DNA of 64,000 bases from Dysidea avara (GCF_963678975.1 NC_089272.1:22705399-22769398); one strand, 5' to 3'; counted from the first letter of the stretch, positions 24,001-36,030 are shown. The notes: a model not told the origin generated them from the letters alone. A program made the numbers and translations.

Positions 24001-27000
24001 AAAACATTAGATATGGAAATGATGTTCACACTTTCGTAATTCATGGTGAAATGCGAAATTGTGCCATTGAATTTCTCTAATAGAGCAGACACTTTGTATT
24101 GTAAACACAAAGTAGTTGACTAAATTAACCAGTCAAATTCAATCTTTCGTAATTAACAGATATAGAATAAATGCATATATATATATTATTTTGTACGTAG
24201 ATTTAGATGAAAGTTAGTTGTTGTGTGCGTTTCAGTAGTACATATATTGACGATTATGTTGCAAGTGATGGATTTTTGTCTCCCTCTAGTTATGGTCTCC
24301 TTGGCCCTAGTGGTTGTGGAAAGACCACATTGCTACGGTGTGTTCTGGGACGCATACCCATCCAATCTGGTCACATTCTCATCCTTGGTAAACCTCCTGG
24401 TGCTAGGGGACACAGTGTACCTGGAAAGGGAGTAGGTTACATGCCTCAGGTAAGCAGGTATCATTTCAAGTTGATGTGTTCTATCAATTATGGCATCATA
24501 GGAAGAAGAATTAGCATTAAAACTCACTATGAAAGAGTTGATGTACTACTTTGGAATTATCTATCAAATGAAGTTAAACCATATAAAGGAACGGATAGAA
24601 TGTTTAAAAAAATTCCTTGAGCTCTCCACAACTAATGCTGTATATAATACCTTGAGGTTAGCATAGATTAACTGTGCTTGTGCATGTAGTGTGTGAATAC
24701 ATGTATACTGAGTGTGGATGTGTAGTGTACTGTGTGTATGGTATGTAGCATTTGTGTAGTGCTTGGAGGCATGTCCTTGTGCATCTCATTTCAGTGGTGG
24801 TGAGAAGAGACGTGTGTCACTAGCTATTGCTCTTCTCCATGAACCACCATTGTTGATATTGGATGAACCAACTGTTGGACTGGATGCTTTATTGAGGGCA
24901 AAGTGCGTGTTTTGCAACTGAGTGGAACTAGTAACTGGGATATGCTGTGTTACAGGATATGGATACACTTACAAGAAATCACTTCATTCAGTGATACTAC
25001 TATTATTATTACTACTCATTATATTGAGGAAGCCAGACAAGCGAATATGGTAAATTCCAATTATATGTGCATCTATAATTTGGGTACCAGTAACACCCTA
25101 ATGTAGGTCGGTCTGATGAGATCAGGTAGACTACTAGTACAATCTCCACCAGAAAGGCTTATTACAACTTATGGTGTGACTGTATGTTAGTTGATGATGT
25201 GGTGATGTTTGTGTAAAAAATTATATTTTTCAGACCTTGGAAGAGGTTTTCTTGAAAATGTCAGAGGAGCAAGATATTCAAAAGGAAAAGATCACTTCAA
25301 TGGGAGCTTCAATTGTAAGGATAATAAATGACACCAGCTCTGCAAAACTGCATAAGCTCTTAGCCTATCACAAGATATGTTTTTCCACCTAGATGCACTA
25401 TAGAATTTCACTGGTCATATTCAAATCAAGTCAACTTTTTGGAGAAGGCTAAAGACCTGTACTCAGATTTTAACTCCCTGCTACATAGCTCCAACTTGTT
25501 CTAATATATATATACATCCATATGCCTTCTGAAATATTCTGAATACAGTACTATAAATCCAGAAATGCTCACATGACATGAACTTTAATGTTTTTCGTAA
25601 GCTGGACAAAATTGCAAAATTTATTTGTGGTGATTAAATTATGCCTGTTAAAGTGGGTGATAAACAAAATTTGTGGAGTTGCAAAAGCTTCAAATCATGA
25701 AAGTTTGTATTTACACTATGTAACATCATGCATTTTGTATACATGGGTGGTGAAAATGGGGGGACCAGAGTCTCCCACTTATGTTAGTCAATTGGGACTC
25801 ATTACCCCTAGAATGGCATCATGTATATGTTACCTTCCCCCCATGCACACACACGCACGCACATACGCACACACATGCACATGCTCTACTGCCCCTGAGA
25901 CATAAGTAACAATAGATTGATTTTGCCAGTGACAGCCACAAATATAGCCAAGTTTTTTCTTCTCATTGCAACAATAGCAACAAGGTGATGAGGAGCCAAA
26001 AGAACACACTCCATTGCTAAGCAACATTGAAACTGTAAAGTACCCCTCTTATTTCTCTGGTGAGTGATGATATGCACCTCAAGTTTGATTTGAGAAATGT
26101 TTTATTCATGGACAGGTATTGACCTTGGTATACCACAGCTTCCTAAATTAGCTAATGTTATTGCCTTGTCATTTAAAGAATGTCTAAAATTTGTACGTCA
26201 ACCAAGGTAAGTATTATTGTGTCTTTTGTAGTAGCTAATTAAATCCATGCAGTGGTGGATACAGGGGGGCTGCAGTGGTTTCAGCTGAAACCACCTCGGA
26301 AAATGGCGCACGCCCCTAATTTATTTACGACTTGTCATGTGGGTGATAAAATCACCACGAGTTATACATAGTGGACTTTTTCTACTGGCGAAACTTCATA
26401 CTTTGGCATTCAACAACAGCAGGTGTGACATTTTTTTTTTTTTTGTCTTCAACTTACAGCTAGATTGAAATCAACTGAGTGGAATCTGACACCCCTCTGA
26501 AAATTTCTAGATCCGCCGCTGCCATGTATAACAGCCAAGCTGTAAATAGAGTGTGGTCTTTAAAAGACAGGGGGAAAAGTTGTGAGATCAAAGGTGGCAA
26601 CCAAAAAATGGAGGACTCTCACATGCCATATGAGAAATATAATTAGAAATCCATTTGTAGTTCTGATATCTATAATCAGCTACAGAATAGTTTGTTTGAT
26701 TGGTCGATTTGTAACTGGGATAGGCAGCTTGTTACTTGATAAATTTTTTAAAGCTGATTTGTCAATGTGATTGTTGTTTTGGCAGAAAATGCGATCTCTA
26801 CTTATTGCACTACTGTTGTTATGTGTATTAGGAGTAGTGAATTAGCTATAACTATAAGACACATTTAGTGCAAACTTTATTTGATTGTACAATTGTTTCT
26901 TGCAGTTTATTTTTCCGTGTAATCATCATGTCAACCTTAAATATTGCCTTGTTCTGTTTCACATATGGACAAGACATCAGAGACATTAAAATTTACTACA

Positions 27001-30000
27001 ACAACTATGATAGTCGTAAGCTGTGTGTTTTGTAAATGTCTGTACATACACCCACTGTGCATACATCACTGACATACTGTATGTGGTATACGTTGCTCAT
27101 CATGGTTGCAGTACCATCAGCAGAGGAAGTTAATAGTACGTATCTCCCATCTCTTGTCAAACATCTAATTGTGAAAAAAAATTGTTTGAGTAACAGTCAG
27201 TTAGTAAGTCAGTCAGTGGAAAATTCTAAATATATTAAAATTTATAGTACCTCATTGTAGGCTTTCTAAGTTAGTTTGAAAACTTGAAATGTCCCTATCA
27301 ATACTGCCAAGCAATCTTGTAGGATTATAGTCATCAGGAAAATGTGATACTTACATACGTCTGCAGTACTGTACTTTAGCTAATGATATGTCACTTTGTA
27401 TGAACACCATAGCAGAGCACTGACAACATCATTAAATATCACATATAGCTTACTATTCTGATTTCTTCAATGGAACATATCATCTTGGTAGATCATTCCT
27501 ATCACACATTGATCGTGATACTATTGATCTTGTGAGTGCACTGAAACACTTGATTGTGGCATGAAGTATCATATGTGTAGAAATTAGCAAGTGATATTTC
27601 TGATGGTATAGAGAAGATAGAGGAAGGAAAGGCCTGGGGGTACTTTAACATTCCCAAAGAATACAGTAAGAACTTCATAGAAAGGTGTGTTAGTGTTACA
27701 TGTAGTGACACAATTGCAATGATAATGTGATGTAATGTGATGTAGGCTTGTGATAGTGTGTGAAAGTATAGAAGATGGTAGCCCTGTTTCTGATGTGAGT
27801 GGAGCTGCTGTTGAATTGATCCTGGATGTGACCAGTAAGTTGGGAGAAACTTTATAGTGGTGGGATAACTATAGTTTAATTAATATATGTGACTGGGCCT
27901 GCAAAAATAGGGCATGTGGGCACATGATTTTTGCCTACTTTTTCAACCTTTCACCACTCATAACGTTTTGTACCATTATGCTATGGCAATGCAATTTTTC
28001 ACTTTTAGTTAGCATTTAATTGGCTTTATGATGCAAATTACAAGATGCAAATATTCTGTTCCAGTACTGAGATATGACCAGTAGTGTAACGAGGTGTAGT
28101 TTGTGCCCACATGACCAGTTTTCGCAGGCCCGGTCACATATAGTGAAATGACTGGGAGCTAAATGTTGAGTAGCTACCACCAGTTTGTACTACAATTGTG
28201 TATGAAAACTTTTAATTAAGTATCCTAGCTATTTCATCTGAGATTATAGAGTCAACTACTATGTTTATCTAGTTCCACAAATGTACTACACAATCAATGA
28301 TACACTCAATGATGCTATTTTGGTGAGTATTGATTGTCATATATGTAGTAGCAATTAAATGTCTTCATTATAACTATACCACCAGCTGATGAGAAGGGAT
28401 TTTCTGAGGAACGCTTCAATTCCAGAGTTCTATTTTAATCCATTAATACAAGTATGTTTATAGGATGTAGACTACTTATTTTAGTACTGTATCGCACATG
28501 TCTCATGCACTTATTAGATTAATAACTATGTGTATGGAGGACCTGATCTTGACTATACTGACTACTTTGGTTCAGGGCTCATTGCAGCGTAAGCTGTGTG
28601 ATGTAATGTATGTATGGTGTGTAGTTATAATATAATCCATTGCATGTTTGTTATCATGTGTAGCAAAGGTTTCTTTTGTTTGTAGTAACTGACAGTGCAT
28701 GCAACATGTAAATTTGATAGAGTGCTATTGGCGCTTGACCATATATTGCCATTTGACTTGTACAGAAATGTACTCTGTCATACAATACTGTGTTGAAACA
28801 TTACTCTACAAAGGTCCCTTGAATTTATAACTAGCTTTGTACCATTGTGGCATTAGTGAGCATGCAGAAAAGGCTGCAAATTTGTTGAAAGCCAAGGGAA
28901 TGTAAATATTAGTTGTCCTCACAAACAGTATGTTTGATAACAGAGGTTGTATTGTGTAGATACTGTAAATAACTGGTACTTTTTAATGCTCTGATTCAGT
29001 ATTAGCTACTAAGTATTTCTAAAGTAATGTGGAGTAAGTATGCATGGGATTTTTTTGGTCTAGTACATACCATATATTATGTACAAATTTAAGGAATATA
29101 ATTTTTGTGGGATTTTGCAATTGTTTGGCTGTTCATAAAATTTTCACCCTGGAAAATTAACAATTATCAGAGTGATAGTTCTATGCTAACCTCAGAGTGA
29201 TCCACATAAAACCGGGAAAATCCTTCAATCTACAAAAATTATGTACCTCAAAAATTTGTACATATACAATAGTAATGAGTGCCTTGTTGTATACAGAATG
29301 ACGATATTTATGGCCATAACTTTGACAGCTACAAATCTTATCACAGATAGGAAGGCTGGATTATATGATCGTACACTTGTGGCAGGTATGTGAGTTAATC
29401 TTATTCCAGCCCCACCCATGGCCACTTGTTGTTCACCTGCAGGTGTCAGTGTGATAGATGTAGTCACTTCACAACTGGTTACTTATAGCATTATGGTATT
29501 ATTACAAGTCATCCCACAAACATTTTGTGCTATTTATGTATTTGATGTGAGTTCTAATGTACATATCTGTGTGCAATTTATAACTGCCACATAACATGTC
29601 TACTCAATTGTATTAGTTCCATTCAAAATTAAAAGGCTTTATATTTATGCATAAGAACTATAGTGTTTTTAAACTTATCCCAGCAATTGTGGCTCCTTTG
29701 TCAAGCAGCTGATACCCAATTTAAGCTATAGACACAGTATTATAGTATTATTGTCTAACATTAACTCTGCAGGTAAAGAGAGAAGGGAGCATTGTATTGG
29801 TAGTTCTCATAGGTTATCTGGCAGGAATCTGTGGTATCAGTATAGGTAAGTAACGTTATTATGTTAATGGTGTTTTTCTCTGTGCTATCGCCTCGCACTA
29901 TAACATCATGTATATATTTTGGTATATATTTTGAATACCATGATATCTGTAGTATAATAATTATGTTAATACAACATCTCGTTTCCCACCTGGAAGCAGT

Positions 30001-33000
30001 AAGAACAATTTTTAATGGTTTTATTCCATTACTAGTGCTGGTTAGTAATTATTTGTTATTAACATGTTTGAGGAGTGTGCACATGTGTTGCAGTCTGCAA
30101 TCTTCCTGAAAATTGTTCCAATAATCCATAGCAACTGTTGCTAGGCAACAAAACTTAAACCTGGTCTAGTTACAAGCTGTTGTAGTTGCTTAGCAACCAT
30201 TGCTATGGTGTAAAAATCAGTTTTAAAGTTAGTAGTGGTTGCCTAGCAATGGTTGCTAGGATAAGTAACGGGTATTGGTTACTATGGTAGCAGTAGTTAT
30301 CAAGTTGGACATGCCTAATGGGTAAAATAACTAAATACTATCAAAAATTTTTAACCAATCAGATACATATATCAAATGTACAAGTGATACACTAATTCTA
30401 TTGGCTAGTTTGCTGTAGTATATCAAAAATATACCACAAGCTGCTATTGGGTTTTTTATACAGGATACAATATTGATGTTGTTTTAATATGCATATACCT
30501 GTACATTGTAATCAAAACACAATAATAAATTTACTGCACTAAACCTGGCCTCAAGTAGGACCCATTGTTCAAACAAAAGGCTGAGATTCATTGGGTTTAT
30601 GTAGATGGAGATTATTTGGCTTCCCTTGAAAGAATGTATTAGTAATAAGTAGTAAGGGTACGTATATAAACATCTACCAGTCTTTTCAAGAGATTCTAGG
30701 GTTCACTAATTTGGTGATCATTCTCTTGTGGTGATTAAGATTGTTCATAATGCATTGTATACCACTACCATGTAGGGTTGGTGATATCAACATATGTGTC
30801 CAATGTTGCACCAGCACTGCAACTATACATTGCGATAAGTTTTCCTCTTCTGTTAATTGGAGGTGAATACTTGATTTTTTGTTAAGATGTGTAATGTGTA
30901 TAGCTATGATGTACTGTAAATTATAATTCCACACAAAACAGTCAAGCTGTGAAAACAAGTATGTGGCCTTCAAATTCCTGGGTGAAAGAGGTGATGGCAG
31001 CCAAGAAATGGCTGCAATGACGTTAATCATACAGATTTTAAAAAGAATCTATGCAATGAAATTTTCTACTGACTGCCTGATGCAGTCAGTCAAGCGTAGC
31101 AGAAAAGTGGCTACAGCTACTTCCCTACTTCTTTCACAGAAACACTTCGAATTCACTTAAGAAGAAACCTTTGGCATATTGATGGCCATACAATACGTGC
31201 ACTATTATACCCTTCCATATACTGTAGCGATCATAGCTCAGTACAGCTTTGATCTCCAGGTGTGCATGTTTCACAGTGTTATTGCACCAACATATTGGGA
31301 TACACATGTCTCAGTTCCAGGCCAGTAGTTCAATGAGCTGTTCTCCATTGTAGACGAGGTGTCACCTGCCACCAGGAATGGACTGCTTGTAGAATGGAAT
31401 GCACAAAGCGTATGTACAAAAGTATACTACTATTGTATGTGGCTTTAGTCTGGCTGCTAGGTGCTTGGTGTGAATAATTGCAGCTGTAATGTAAGTGAAC
31501 ACCCCTTGTGTATTAGAGGATATGCACTGCCGAATACATTCTAATGAACACGTGATTTTTTCATACGTCATGACGGTGAACGGAATGCGAATCGATTCAT
31601 TACATGGACGGTAGATCAGTTACGAGCAATTCTTACTAAGTGACATATCCTTCTGCCTAAGAAGTAGTACATCCAGTGAGAAGAAGCTGGCCCGTGGCTT
31701 TAGTAGCGAGTTCCAGTTCGAACATTCATTCACTGCCCATACTTTTATATGAGTTTTTCGTGACCTTGTGGTAATCGTTCACGACAACAGAAAGCCTGCT
31801 TGTAGCTTAAAAGGCGAGTTATACTTCGAGCCGCATTCACTACCTAGTACTTTTATATGGAATTTTCGTAAATCTTTGATAGTCGTTCACCATCAACTTT
31901 TTTTGGAAGCGCCGCGCCGCTGATCATTTTTCGTTCGAATAATATAGCATGCATATCCTCTATTGGATTATTAGATTCATGATTGCTGCAGGTCATGACC
32001 TCACTCATGAATATGATTAAAGCTAGAATTGTAATACATGTGTGAGGGTAGCTAGCTATTTAATAGTGGTCATGAATTGACAAAAAAGTTCACAAACAAG
32101 TATAAGAAAAGAATTTTAAACTGGAGAAGGGACAATGTAGTACTGCCACAATAAAAAGTATGAAACAAACTGGATTGGAGGTAGTATGTAATGTCCAGAT
32201 ACTGTAAAACAATAACAAATGAATGTCCTTACTGTGCATTTTGATTCTCCATAGCACAGTAGGGATAATCACTTCTTATTGTTTTGCAGTATCCTGACAT
32301 TACATACTGCGTACTCCGATCCAGCTTGTTTCAGTATTTTATTGCAGTGGTACTGCATTGTCCCTACTCTAGTTTAAAATTCCAAAATTTTCTTTTACTT
32401 GTACCAAAATTCTAATGGCTTTGTGCATTATCAGAGGAGGTTGGTCACCTATGATCATAGGCGGCGGAAAGGGGGTGCTGGGGGTACTCCTGCACCCCCA
32501 ACTTAAAGCTGTATTGCACAATAGTCATCACGTGAACTCCTGCAAGGTTCCAGAAACTGGTCAATCACGATCGAGATACTCTAATAGAGCAGTCACCCCA
32601 ATAGAGCAGTCACCCTAATACAACCGTCAAGGCGTGTATTAAAATATATTGACAGCTAAATCCACCAAAAATGCCCCCAAATTCAATCTCCTGATACATA
32701 ATTTTCAAAATTTTCTGGGGGGGCATGCCCCCAGACCCCCTAGAAACTTACTACAACCAACATAAATTTTGGGCACCCCCAAACTCTAGCACCCTTCCAC
32801 CTCCTATGATGATGTACTACTATGTGTGATTACACAATAAAACATGGCTCCTGAAATTAGCACCATTATTATGTATTATGAAGTCCTTTGTCTCATTCAC
32901 AAAAAGTATGCATAATGTAGTGTTTGTTTTTTGGTTATAAAAGCCACACAAAGTGTTGCGCAGTTGAAAAAAGGGTTCTGAGAACTGTAATTTATCGATA

Positions 33001-35041
33001 TTATAATTTGCCCATTAGAATACTTTATATTGATACCGAGGTGTTGGGGTTGAATGGGTTGAAACTTTCTTTGCGATCATGAGATGTTTGATGGTACATG
33101 ACCAACCTCCTCTGGTGCGTTATTGCAGCCATTTCTAAGCCACCATATATCTTTGATTTCAAAACCTTTTTCACCCACGTTTTTGAAGACCGCACATTTT
33201 TTAACAACTTTCCTTTTTGTGTAGATTTCACTTTTTATATGTAGGGGATTTGTAATTACCAGCATTTCTATTTCCACAGACACAATAATGATTATTGAAG
33301 ACATAATATTGTTATTTGACTATGTATTTGTTAATATTGTTTTAATAATTTAATAGAGCACACATTTTTTTGAGGACTTGTAATAGAATACACATTGGAT
33401 CGAATTTGCATTGGTAGACTCGATTTATGATTTAAACTCTAGACAGTCGGCAGTAGCCATTCTTTCCTGCCAGAGGCATAAATGCAAACACAATTTTACA
33501 ATCAGCAATATTATTATTATAATAATCAAAAGCAAATAAATGCCAATACAGCAAGGAACAGATTAAACAATTTAGTTAAGCATACACTACAACAACGAAA
33601 CGCTTACAATTTTAAAAATTAAACTACTGTAAAATTTATTTTAAGTGAGGTGAACAGCCATGATAGCAGTGCCTTAGTGGTTAATAATTTGGGTGTTTAG
33701 GTGTGGAGGTCCCTGGTTAGAACCCTGGGAAGTTTTGTTTTTTTGTGCACTGTTTAATCCTGCAGCGACTGTTCTATTAGGGTATCCCAACCCACAATTT
33801 TGCACTTGTTTGTTGTTTACTTTATAACTGTATAGCTGTTGCTCCTTATTTTTCAAGTAATTTCCATGCATATGTAATTACCCTGTGGTAATGACATAAT
33901 TATAAGTTTCATAACATGGTGAATTTGTATGTATGTGAATTTACCTTTGTACACTCTTTGTCTGTGCCAAATTTCGAATTATAATTTTGTGCTTATAAAA
34001 TTTTTTGTAGCAAAAAGCACAAGAAATCTTGGTCCCTTATACCCCCCCCTTAAGTCTGTTATAACTTTGGCCCCACATATCTTTGGTTTGGCTAAAACAA
34101 TTTTAATCAAATTTGATGTGTGGCCTGCTCTACCTGGCAAACAACTATGTAAAAATGGTGCTGTTTGGAGAATGTCCGCAATGTATTACACCATCTTTGT
34201 TGGTTGACGACACACTACTGTGTACCTAGCATTTTGGCTTTTTTGGGCCACACATCACACTACCATGTGTCTTGATACATGGGACAGTTTACTATATATA
34301 TTTGATGCTTATAAGGGTTACACTTATTTGAAAAACTTTGTATGAATTTTATGACTTGAGTATTTTTAGATTGATATTGGGAAAGGCAAGAATATTTGTA
34401 AAGTCCCCTTCATTTTGACTGTGTATGGAAAGTTAACTTGGTATATTTATAACCCATTTTTTGGACAATTTTCAAGTAAGCATGGTCCTAATATATCCAC
34501 CAGCACATTAGCAAAATCAGTCAAACAATAACTGTATGAAATGCAGAATATTTTCATCATTAGTTGTCCTCTATATAGGAACACTGTGGCCAATTGAGTC
34601 ATATAGTGAATGGCTGGATATAGTCAGCCACTTAACTCCAATTACCTACCCCATAGAGGGTATTAGAAGTATACTATTGAAAGGTAAGTTGCATATGTGC
34701 AATGTATCGTCTATATGCATATATTACGTAAAGCTATATTGTTCAGAACAATGTATATATCTTAAATTTTTTAACAAAATCTGAATTTGTTTTTATTCTT
34801 CTTCAAGTTTGAAATGCTCTTACACAACTAGTAATACAGTTTCTCTGCCACTTAGATCTTATATGTACCTTTCTTGCTTTGGTGTATCAGTTGTGACTAA
34901 CAACATTGTCATAGTGTTTGTGCTTATACAGGTTGGGGAATAGGAGATGAGCCAGTCTACCTTGGGATAATTGTCCTCATCCCCTGGATTGTGGTATTTC
35001 TGACCTTGACATGTTTAGGATTACACTTTAAAAAATACTAG
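15048..35041 (+). CDS. ABC half transporter, ABCH/ABCG23-like, 23 exons
   Basis: Joined exons: 15048-15202, 24290-24449, 24502-24656, 24795-24902, 24956-25049, 25107-25181, 25234-25314, 25978-26059, 26116-26206, 26906-27015, 27112-27135, 27449-27531, 27581-27684, 27746-27834, 28273-28322, 28386-28451, 28518-28588, 29297-29385, 29443-29546, 29773-29845, 30776-30862, 34579-34683, 34932-35041. All junctions are GT-AG, phases match throughout, and the total is 2166 nt (721 residues). The nucleotide-binding domain comes first: Walker [10 protein letters not shown] 57-65, Q-loop MPQ 103-105, signature LSGGEKR 156-162, Walker B LLILDEP 176-182, H-loop His214. A first membrane helix at about 336-355 is followed by a long loop to about 532, then about five C-terminal helices (ABC2_membrane_3 type). 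It would export an unknown substrate, probably as a dimer. ATTAAA at 35109 is a possible poly(A) signal. The tiny 24-nt exon 27112-27135 is the least certain. Confidence 0.9.
15496..15850. mobile_element. small element with TACTACTGGGAAA inverted ends
   Basis: The left end ATCACTACTGGAAA mirrors the right TTTCCCAGTAGTATT. The interior is built from repeated CCTATGAAAA, TTCATAGG and TTCATTG words, giving internal self-similarity on both strands. No coding capacity. Confidence 0.55.
15955..16760. repeat. dispersed repeat, copy A
   Basis: It opens with a CATACAGTAC..AGTACTGTAT hairpin. It shares long segments with 49370-50450, such as CTGACTGCCTG, AAGGCTACGGAC, TTTTGG..TAC..CAGTAC and GTGTAATGG.TGAACA. 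Part also resembles 30960-31110. An internal block near 16430-16520 is repeated near 16590-16690. The 70-residue frame inside is not convincing as a gene. Confidence 0.55.
16797..17390. repeat. nested palindromes, including a 419-bp inverted repeat
   Basis: Bases 16972-17390 form a near-perfect inverted repeat centred near 17181: the left end GGTAGCCAGCC is mirrored by GGCTGGCTACC. The stretch 16797-16971 is a further copy of most of the central part, itself folding around TATCCCTAC..GTAGGGATA near 16918. A diverged relative lies at 32090-32400. The arms contain no coding frame. Confidence 0.85.
17800..17995. repeat. CAGAGGAGGTTGGTCA repeat, copy A
   Basis: It starts at ACCAGAGGAGGTTGGTCACA and runs through GATTACACAATAAAACATGG to AAAGTGTTGGGCAGTTG. 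The same unit, interrupted by a MITE, is at 32430-32980. The start motif also occurs near 57126 (+) and near 33100 (-). In both full copies it lies downstream of the related palindrome, so the two may be one larger element. Confidence 0.6.
19027..19631. mobile_element. TGTGACTGGATTTT-ended element, copy A
   Basis: It is colinear with the element at 40385-41057. The left end TGTGACTGGATTTTAG is intact; the right end lacks a few bases relative to copy B. It contains a G-rich patch (about 19262-19290) that is much expanded in copy B. No coding frame. Confidence 0.65.
26250..26521. mobile_element. hAT-like MITE in ABC intron 9, 5-bp target duplication
   Basis: Left end CAGTGGTGGATACAGG, right end TCTAGATCCGCCGCTG. 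Flanking CCATG (26245-26249 and 26522-26526) is a 5-bp duplication. The interior contains a T run near 26430. No coding frame. Confidence 0.7.
27888..28138. mobile_element. 251-bp MITE with TGTGACTGGGCCTGC ends, copy A
   Basis: Inverted ends of about 35 bp: TGTGACTGGGCCTGC and GCAGGCCCGGTCACA. It lies in ABC intron 14 and is flanked by TATA on both sides, a likely target duplication. It is closely similar along its whole length to 56476-56726. Confidence 0.85.
29846..30775 (+). other. ABC intron 20 with X-box-like sites
   Basis: No exon is needed here: the flanking exons join in phase. The notable content is the 30126-30262 cluster of GTTGC..GCAAC motifs described separately. The 82-residue frame at 29861 is not supported. 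Confidence 0.6.
30126..30262. promoter_or_regulatory. cluster of RFX X-box-like palindromes
   Basis: GTTGCTAGGCAAC (30137-30149), GTTGCTTAGCAAC (30185-30197) and GTTGCCTAGCAAT (30238-30250), plus a half site at about 30252. These fit the RFX X-box pattern GTNRCC-N(0-3)-RGYAAC. The first two lie in a 24-bp inverted repeat (30126-30149 and 30185-30208), so a foldback remnant is an alternative explanation. Confidence 0.4.
32090..32400. repeat. foldback element related to the 419-bp palindrome
   Basis: The arms share AAGTATGAAACAA..TGGA and AAAACAATAA with the palindrome at 16797-17390, folding around CCTTACTGTGC..GCACAGTAGGG. It is more diverged, suggesting an older copy of the same family. Confidence 0.65.
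32430..32980. repeat. CAGAGGAGGTTGGTCA repeat, copy B, split by a MITE
   Basis: It matches 17800-17995 on both sides of an inserted element at 32456-32808. The uninterrupted copy at 17800 serves as an empty-site reference. Confidence 0.65.
32456..32808. mobile_element. MITE with CATAGG ends and 5-bp target duplication
   Basis: Left CATAGGCGGCGGAAAGGG, right CACCTCCTATG; flanking ATGAT (32451-32455 and 32809-32813). Just inside each end are C/G-runs of the GGGGGTGC type. Three CTCTAATAGAG-like motifs lie at about 32577-32620. Confidence 0.75.
33668..33745 (+). repeat. tRNA-like SINE head
   Basis: CTTAGTGGTTAATAA resembles a pol III A box and GGTTAGAACCC a B box, followed by a T-rich stretch. 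The folding is too degenerate for a functional tRNA. Confidence 0.4.
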
Positions 35042-35352
35042 TGATGACCACACATCAATTCTTATATCATAGATGATGTTGTTTTGTAATAACTGTATAC
35101 CCAAATGTATTAAATATTTTTTATCAATCAATTATTATGCAGGTGGTTCTAATCCCTTTAGCTATACTGGTATGTATATCTAATTATTGTGTGTTGGGAT
35201 AATGACGTCAGTACATTTGTTCAGTTTGCTTTATTACTTTGCAAGAACTTTAAAAGTTTCATCTGACTGTATTGACTATACTGTATGTACATTGTGTCAG
35301 AAATTACTAACAATCTGATTAATTAATCTGTTTTGTACAGGCTTCAAAAGTG

Positions 35353-36030
35353 GGTCTACTTTATTTCACGGACTGGACTGGACTCGCGGACTGAGCTGGA
35401 AACAGCTTTAAACAATAATCCAGGCATTATCCATCTCTTGCAACACTGGAGACACTACTATCGAGCTATAACTGCTGGTACTGCTCTTCCTTACAAGTCA
35501 GATGGCACTAGCGCATGCACTAATCAATTAGAATACACTTACGATACACGTGTACTCGCAGTGATAAAGCGTGACAGAGGCTATTGTTGTAGCGTACATG
35601 TTTTCCTTTGTTGCTTCAGTACTTAACACTAGCGTTAGGGTTGTAGTGATGAGCCAGATTATTTTCATAGCCCCAGCACCTCGCCCCGTGGTGCCACCTC
35701 GCTACCTGCTAAGAATAATTACTGATTCATCTCTACAGCTGTAACACTAGTGCTAAAACGGCAAAGGAAAACATCTACGCTACAAGAATAGCCTTTATCA
35801 CGCTGTATCACTGCTAGTACGGCATGTATCGTAAGTGTATTCTAATTAATTAGTGCATGCGCTAGTGTCTTGATTTGTAAGGAAGAGCCAGCAGTAGCAG
35901 TTGTAGCTCGATAGTGGTGTCTCCAATGTTGCAAGAGATGGATAATTCCTGGATAATTGTTTAAAAGCTGTTTCCAGCGCAGTCCACGAGTCCAGTCCAG
36001 TCCAGTCCAGTCCGTGGAATAAAGTAGGCC
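35353..36030. mobile_element. 678-bp foldback element with about 270-bp arms
   Basis: Outer block GGTCTACTTTATTTCACGG is mirrored by CCGTGGAATAAAGTAGGCC. Both arms continue with (GGACT)n, GGAAACAGCTTT, a long middle section and AGGCTATT.TTGTAGCGTA, leaving a loop of only about 130 bp. The arms encode similar short frames by symmetry, not genes. It shares the GGACTGGACT end with 14174-14884. Confidence 0.85.

Larger units (their letters stand above)
15203..24289 (+). other. 9.1-kb intron 1 of the ABC transporter
   Basis: It splits the codon just before Walker A: exon 1 ends ..NGS plus AT, and exon 2 opens T-TATGGT. It holds no supported gene. Its contents are a TACTACTGG-ended element (15496-15850), a dispersed repeat (15955-16760), a 419-bp palindrome (16972-17390), a TGTGACTGG-ended element (19027-19631) and CTCTAATAGAG motifs near 23697, 23735 and 24076. 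The stretch 20040-20830 is rich in GTGG/GATG words, and 21500-23500 is unremarkable. Confidence 0.8.
30863..34578 (+). other. 3.7-kb intron 21 of the ABC transporter
   Basis: It separates the exon ending ..LLLIGG from that starting TLWPIES. It holds a fragment of the dispersed repeat (30960-31110), a diverged palindrome (32090-32400), a repeat interrupted by a MITE (32430-32980) and a tRNA-like SINE head (33668-33745). The short minus-strand frames near 33025-33304 resemble no known family. Confidence 0.7.

Noticed and set aside
26582-26845. Short frame and a possible extra ABC exon after an AG at 26784-26785
   Set aside because: It meets stops in the required phase, and joining exon 26116-26206 directly to 26906 gives the expected protein.
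33025-33304. Overlapping minus-strand frames rich in Lys
   Set aside because: Both frames overlap with no conserved motif; the surrounding DNA is intronic repeat.
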